Source: Pirellulaceae bacterium
GTDB taxonomy: Bacteria; Planctomycetota; Planctomycetia; Pirellulales; Pirellulaceae
Assembly: GCA_030748485.1 (NCBI GenBank)
Contig: JASMLW010000270.1
Location: forward strand, 1 to 47,607
DNA: 47,607 bases
Direction: 5' to 3'
The position numbers and the translations under genes are program-made. Below the pieces are notes generated by a model, which was not told the DNA's origin, searched no databases, and worked only from the letters and a program-made list of their open reading frames with translations. Below, piece after piece: positions 44,284-47,607 of the stretch. Numbering within the stretch: the stretch's first letter is position 1; the number at the start of each line of letters is the position of its first letter.

Positions 44284-45786
44284 TCAACTGAGCAGATCGT
44301 CGACGACGCCGCCTTCCGCGACAAGCCGCACGGGTCGGTTGAGTCGATCGGGTACCGTCGTCGTATGGTCGATTCCCATGATGTGATACATGGTCGCCAA
44401 CACATCCTCAGGACTGAGCGGGCGATCTGTGACAAATGCGGCCTTGCCGTCTGAAGCGCCGTGCGCGTAGCCGGCGCGAACGCCGGCTCCCGCCATCATC
44501 ACGCTGTACGCTTTCGACCAGTGATCCCTGCCGCCCCCGGTCTTCTTGGTTTTTACTTGCGGAGTCCGCCCGTGTTCAGTCAAGCACAGAACGAGCGTGT
44601 CGTCCAACATGCCGCGCTGCTCAAGGTCTGTCAACAATGAACTGACAGCCGCATCGAATCCGGGCAGCAACTCATCGCCCAATCTTGAGAAGTGATTGAA
44701 GTGCGTGTCCCACGCCGTGTTGACGACCTTGTACTCATCCCAGAAGACCGAGACCAACTGAGCTCCGGCTTCGAGCAACCGACGCCCTGTTAAGGCGGCT
44801 TGACCGAACAGAGTCATCCCGTACTGCTCGCGCGCGCTCATCGGCTCGCGGCCGACGTCGAGCGCCGTTCGCAACTCAGTCGAATTCATCAGCGACAACG
44901 CCATCTGCTGAAAACGGTCGAGCCCGCGGGCCGCCGCGCTCTGGCTCAAGATCTCGTTCTGCGAATCGAACTGCTCGGCCAGGTTTCGTTTCGCCGTGAA
45001 ACGATCGAAACTCATCGACGGCCGCAGGCGAACATCCTTCGAAACTCGCAACCGACTCGCCGGCGTAATACCGCAGAACGGATCCTTCACGTTGACGCCC
45101 TTCAATCGGCTGAAGAACGAAACGCGGTTCACTGTTTTGGTCGCCTGACCGTCGAATTCAGTCCACACCGGATCGTAACCGTTGCCCAGAAATGCGCCGT
45201 AGGGACCGGCTCGACGAAAGACGGGCGAGTAGGTGCTGAATCGAAACGGCAAACCGATGTTGCGAGGCACTTGGCGATCGACGTGAGCGCTTTGCCCGGA
45301 GTGATCGGCGAGGTAGTCGAGCACGCTGGCGAAAAAAGGATGGTGGCGATCGTCGAATGGATTCGTCTCGCTGGAGAAATCGACCGTCGGGTGTCCCGTC
45401 AACGTGTATGCGTTGGAATGATTGTTGTAGTCGTGGGTCATGGAGCGAACGATCGAAATCCGATCCATCAACTTCGCCAACTTCGGCAGCTTCTCGCAGA
45501 TTTGAATTCCCGGCACGGACGTCGACGTGACGCCCCATTGCCCCCGCACCTCGGCGGGAGCGTCTGGTTTTGGATCCCATGTATCCAGTTGAGACGCGGC
45601 GCCCTGCAGGTAGAGCAAGAGAATCCGCTTGGCTCGCCCGAACGCCCGCGCCTTCCCGGCGCCCTGGAGCGAGCGAAGCATCAGCAGATCGGCCAAACCC
45701 AATCCGCCCGCAGCCAAACCGCCAACTCGCAACACCTCGCGACGGCTCATTGCAGCGTTGCGATTGGCCGATGGGGAAGATGACAT
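44284..45786 (-). CDS. DUF1501 protein, Tat-exported (second copy)
   Basis: The frame is open to 45966, but the export leader is at MSRREVLRVGGLAAGGLGL, twelve residues after the chosen ATG 45786. No Shine-Dalgarno separates the candidate starts (45786, 45750, 45882), so the N-terminus is uncertain; length 500 as given. The DUF1501 core is complete: LLYLQGAASQLDTWDPKPDA, VPGIQICEKLPKLA, NTAWDTHFNHF, CLTEHGRTPQVK, GGGRDHWSKAY and LSPEDVLATMYHIMGID. Unlike the copy at 16950, no DUF1549/DUF1553 gene is adjacent; a TPR-protein gene lies upstream. The 140 bases beyond its stop hold a small hairpin (CAGTGG/CCACTG, 44201-44216) and no gene. Function unknown. Confidence 0.85.
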   Translation of the reverse strand: MSSSPSANRNAAMSRREVLRVGGLAAGGLGLADLLMLRSLQGAGKARAFGRAKRILLLYLQGAASQLDTWDPKPDAPAEVRGQWGVTSTSVPGIQICEKLPKLAKLMDRISIVRSMTHDYNNHSNAYTLTGHPTVDFSSETNPFDDRHHPFFASVLDYLADHSGQSAHVDRQVPRNIGLPFRFSTYSPVFRRAGPYGAFLGNGYDPVWTEFDGQATKTVNRVSFFSRLKGVNVKDPFCGITPASRLRVSKDVRLRPSMSFDRFTAKRNLAEQFDSQNEILSQSAAARGLDRFQQMALSLMNSTELRTALDVGREPMSAREQYGMTLFGQAALTGRRLLEAGAQLVSVFWDEYKVVNTAWDTHFNHFSRLGDELLPGFDAAVSSLLTDLEQRGMLDDTLVLCLTEHGRTPQVKTKKTGGGRDHWSKAYSVMMAGAGVRAGYAHGASDGKAAFVTDRPLSPEDVLATMYHIMGIDHTTTVPDRLNRPVRLVAEGGVVDDLLS

Positions 45787-45981
45787 GGGTGACGTGGCGG
45801 GAGTTGAGGTTGCTGCCGGTGTTGAACGGGCCGACTCCAAACAGTCATCGTCGCCTACGAAGTCGGCGGGCGCAAGTGACATTCGCGCGGCCCACTCCCG
45901 CCAGCGATCGCGTTGCCCCGCACCCGGCGGAACGGCCGCCCAACCGGCTCGCTGTGCGATCAACAAATGACCGCGTTTAGC

Positions 45982-47073
45982 TCAATAGCGGGGCGCGACG
46001 CGCGGCAGATAGATTTGCCGCTGCGAAGTTCGCGGAGCCGCATTGATCGGATTGGGGTTCACTCGAGGTCCCACCGGCGGCAGGCGAACTGGGCGTACGC
46101 CACTGGCTCCATTGGCGGGCTGAGTAGGAGCGTTGTTCGCCCGCGGCGCGACACTTGGCGGCGCGACGTTGCCAGTGGCTCCTTGAGAGACTCCAACCGG
46201 AATCGCCGGGATGCGCCCAGCTCGTTGGTTGAGCGAGTTCAACAGCGCTTGCGCGTCGGTCAAACTGGCGTCGTATCGCAACGCTTGCCGTGCGTGAAAG
46301 GCCGCCTGTTCATAGTCGCCCGCGTTGTTGAGCAAGTAGGCGTAGTTGTAGTTGGCGACCGCCGGTGGATTCACCGCCAGCAGTTGGTCGAGCGCTTCTC
46401 GTGAGCGATTGCCGTGAATCAACGCCTTGGCGAGATTGTTGCGGTAGCGAGGTTCCTGGGGAGACAGCCGGACTGCCGTTTCGAAGGCTTGTTGAGCCAG
46501 CGGCATCTGCCCGAACCGAGCGCAGCACATGCCAAAGTCGTTGTGCACGCCCGACTGCTGAGGATGAGCCTTGAGGGCGACCGCGTAACCGGCGTAGGCG
46601 GCGCGAAAGTCGCCCCGCTGATTGTGGACTCGCGCCACGCCGATCAAGGCCGCCAAGTTCGTCGGGTCGCGCTGCAACACGACACCGTACTGCTCGAGCG
46701 CCTTATCCCACATCTGCCGCGACGCGGCCAACTGAGCTCCAGCGAGGTAGACTCGGTCACTGATCCGCTCGGGCATGTTGTTGAGGCGGACGGGATCGTA
46801 CTTGCCTGGCTGTGGCGGCTGGATCGAGAGCGGTTTGGGCGCTCCTTGAAATGCACCACGCACCGAATCCATCCACGAACCTCCCGAGTTGGAGGTGTTG
46901 GGTGTGGAAAACCCGTAGTCCGCACCGGCGGGCCCCGACGGACGGATCTGGTCCGCGCTGAATGTCCGCCCGACCATATTGCGAGCGCCTTCATACTGAG
47001 CGTTGACTGATGAATTGACCAGTGCGCCGGCGAGTCCGGCTACGATAAGAACAGCCAATCGTTCGCGACGCAT
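45982..47073 (-). CDS. Secreted TPR-repeat protein
   Basis: ATG 47073 with GAGGGG five bases upstream starts a signal peptide (MRRERLAVLIVAGLAGALVN, cut after VNA); length 363. After a Gly/Ser/Pro-rich linker, residues about 120-270 hold four or five tetratricopeptide repeats: WDKALEQYGVVLQRDPTNLA, FRAAYAGYAVALKAHPQQ, MPLAQQAFETAVRLSPQEPR, YEQAAFHARQALRYDASLTD. The C-terminal 90 residues are rich in Pro, Asn and Arg and end RQIYLPRVAPRY. TPRs bind proteins, so this is probably an exported adaptor. It lies upstream of the second DUF1501 gene on the same strand. No partner can be named. Confidence 0.83.
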   Translation of the reverse strand: MRRERLAVLIVAGLAGALVNSSVNAQYEGARNMVGRTFSADQIRPSGPAGADYGFSTPNTSNSGGSWMDSVRGAFQGAPKPLSIQPPQPGKYDPVRLNNMPERISDRVYLAGAQLAASRQMWDKALEQYGVVLQRDPTNLAALIGVARVHNQRGDFRAAYAGYAVALKAHPQQSGVHNDFGMCCARFGQMPLAQQAFETAVRLSPQEPRYRNNLAKALIHGNRSREALDQLLAVNPPAVANYNYAYLLNNAGDYEQAAFHARQALRYDASLTDAQALLNSLNQRAGRIPAIPVGVSQGATGNVAPPSVAPRANNAPTQPANGASGVRPVRLPPVGPRVNPNPINAAPRTSQRQIYLPRVAPRY

Positions 47074-47174
47074 GGATTCCCCTCGCCTTTGCGATTCTGT
47101 CAACGACTCCAGTCGACTCCGTCGACGCCGTTACCCTGTCGACGCTGTTACCCTGCCAGCCAACCAGTCAGCGG

Positions 47175-47607
47175 CTAGCCACCAGTCGATCCGCCACCCG
47201 CGTCCCCCGAACTGGGCAATCGCGGCACGGGGATCGAGTCGCGCATCCGGCGGTCGATCTGATCAAAGTAGTCACCCGAGCCGGCAAGCGGCTGCTTGGT
47301 CGTGACGACGACTGGCGGGAGCGGACCACCGGGTAGCGATCGGGCGACCACCTGCTGCACTGCGTCCACGCGGCGATGGGTCGCTTCTGGATCAAGCGTT
47401 CGCAGCACGTAAACCGTTCGGCGGTGAGGCGGGGACTGAGTCACGACCCACTGCACTTTGAGGGCTCCGGCGCGAGTCAATTCGTGGGTCTCGGGGTGGA
47501 ACAGCTGGTCGCCAAGCGTGTTCTGCAACCGCCACCCGTTGTGCTTCATGATCTCGAACGGGGCGCGAGCCGCCTGGCGATCAGCGTGGACGAACGGCTC
47601 CGGCCAG
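47175..47607 (-). CDS. Conserved hypothetical protein, 5' end outside window
   Basis: The frame is open to the right edge. The first complete codon there reads Trp, giving WPEPFVHADRQAARAPFEIM, so the internal ATG at 47549 is not the start. The visible 143 residues continue NGWRLQNTLGDQLFHPET, LKVQWVVTQSPPHRRTVYVL and AVQQVVARSLPGG, then a Pro/Gly-rich tail. The style (NGWR, VQWVVTQSP, RTVYVLR) is familiar from planctomycete conserved hypothetical exported proteins often found beside TPR proteins. No catalytic motif is seen. Same strand as, and 101 bases before, the TPR gene, so co-transcription is possible. Confidence 0.7.
   Translation of the reverse strand, partial: WPEPFVHADRQAARAPFEIMKHNGWRLQNTLGDQLFHPETHELTRAGALKVQWVVTQSPPHRRTVYVLRTLDPEATHRRVDAVQQVVARSLPGGPLPPVVVTTKQPLAGSGDYFDQIDRRMRDSIPVPRLPSSGDAGGGSTGG

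Overview
The window looks like chromosomal DNA of a planctomycete, probably Planctomycetia and perhaps Pirellulales-like; the rank is inference. The DNA is visibly GC-rich. The family set is characteristic: DUF1501 and DUF1549/DUF1553 proteins, PhoD-like phosphatases, LamG jelly-roll proteins, a LEPR-XLL-type N-terminal motif (LEDRRLL) on a PKD/RTX protein, an ECF-type sigma factor beside a very large Ser/Thr kinase with an FGE-sulfatase-type tail, and EF-hand/P-domain secreted proteins. No rRNA, tRNA, CRISPR array, transposase, integrase or phage gene was seen.

Layout. 1-9.4 kb: the tail of a PQQ-like propeller protein; a REP-like palindrome cluster; a secreted esterase fused to a jelly-roll domain; a PhoD-like phosphatase; a divergent pair of LamG-type proteins, one with a seven-repeat propeller inside the jelly roll; a cytoplasmic alpha/beta hydrolase; L-fuconate dehydratase; and an MBL-fold hydrolase. 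9.4-20.8 kb (minus strand): a probable transcription unit read DUF1549/DUF1553, DUF1501, PPC-domain protein, PhoD-like phosphatase, amidohydrolase, dimethylformamidase-like protein. A heptanucleotide repeat lies before the last gene. 21-29.4 kb: a voltage-sensor K+ channel with a zinc ribbon, then a plus-strand block in which two EF-hand/P-domain paralogues flank a secretin-N-domain repeat protein that appears to be split by a frameshift. A foldback repeat and a small secreted protein follow. 29.5-33.7 kb: a divergent sulfotransferase/cytochrome P450 pair and a membrane-anchored leucine-rich-repeat protein. 33.9-41.3 kb: a 1,108-residue PKD/RTX surface protein, divergent from the sigma factor/kinase pair. 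41.4-47.6 kb (minus strand): a tight TSUP transporter, enolase-superfamily epimerase and nucleotidyltransferase operon, a second DUF1501 protein, a TPR protein, and the 3' end of a conserved hypothetical gene.

Most products carry signal peptides, Tat-like leaders or membrane anchors, so this is mainly an envelope/exported and carbohydrate-related region. The best candidates for something undescribed are: (1) the EF-hand/P-domain, secretin-N, EF-hand/P-domain block at 22.2-28.7 kb; (2) several gene ends where the stop codon is a CGTAG at the edge of a palindromic or tandem repeat; (3) a P450 whose conserved I-helix acid-Thr pair is replaced and whose only strong ribosome-binding site is out of frame across a G7 tract. 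Functions are read from motifs and family resemblance only; no searches were run.
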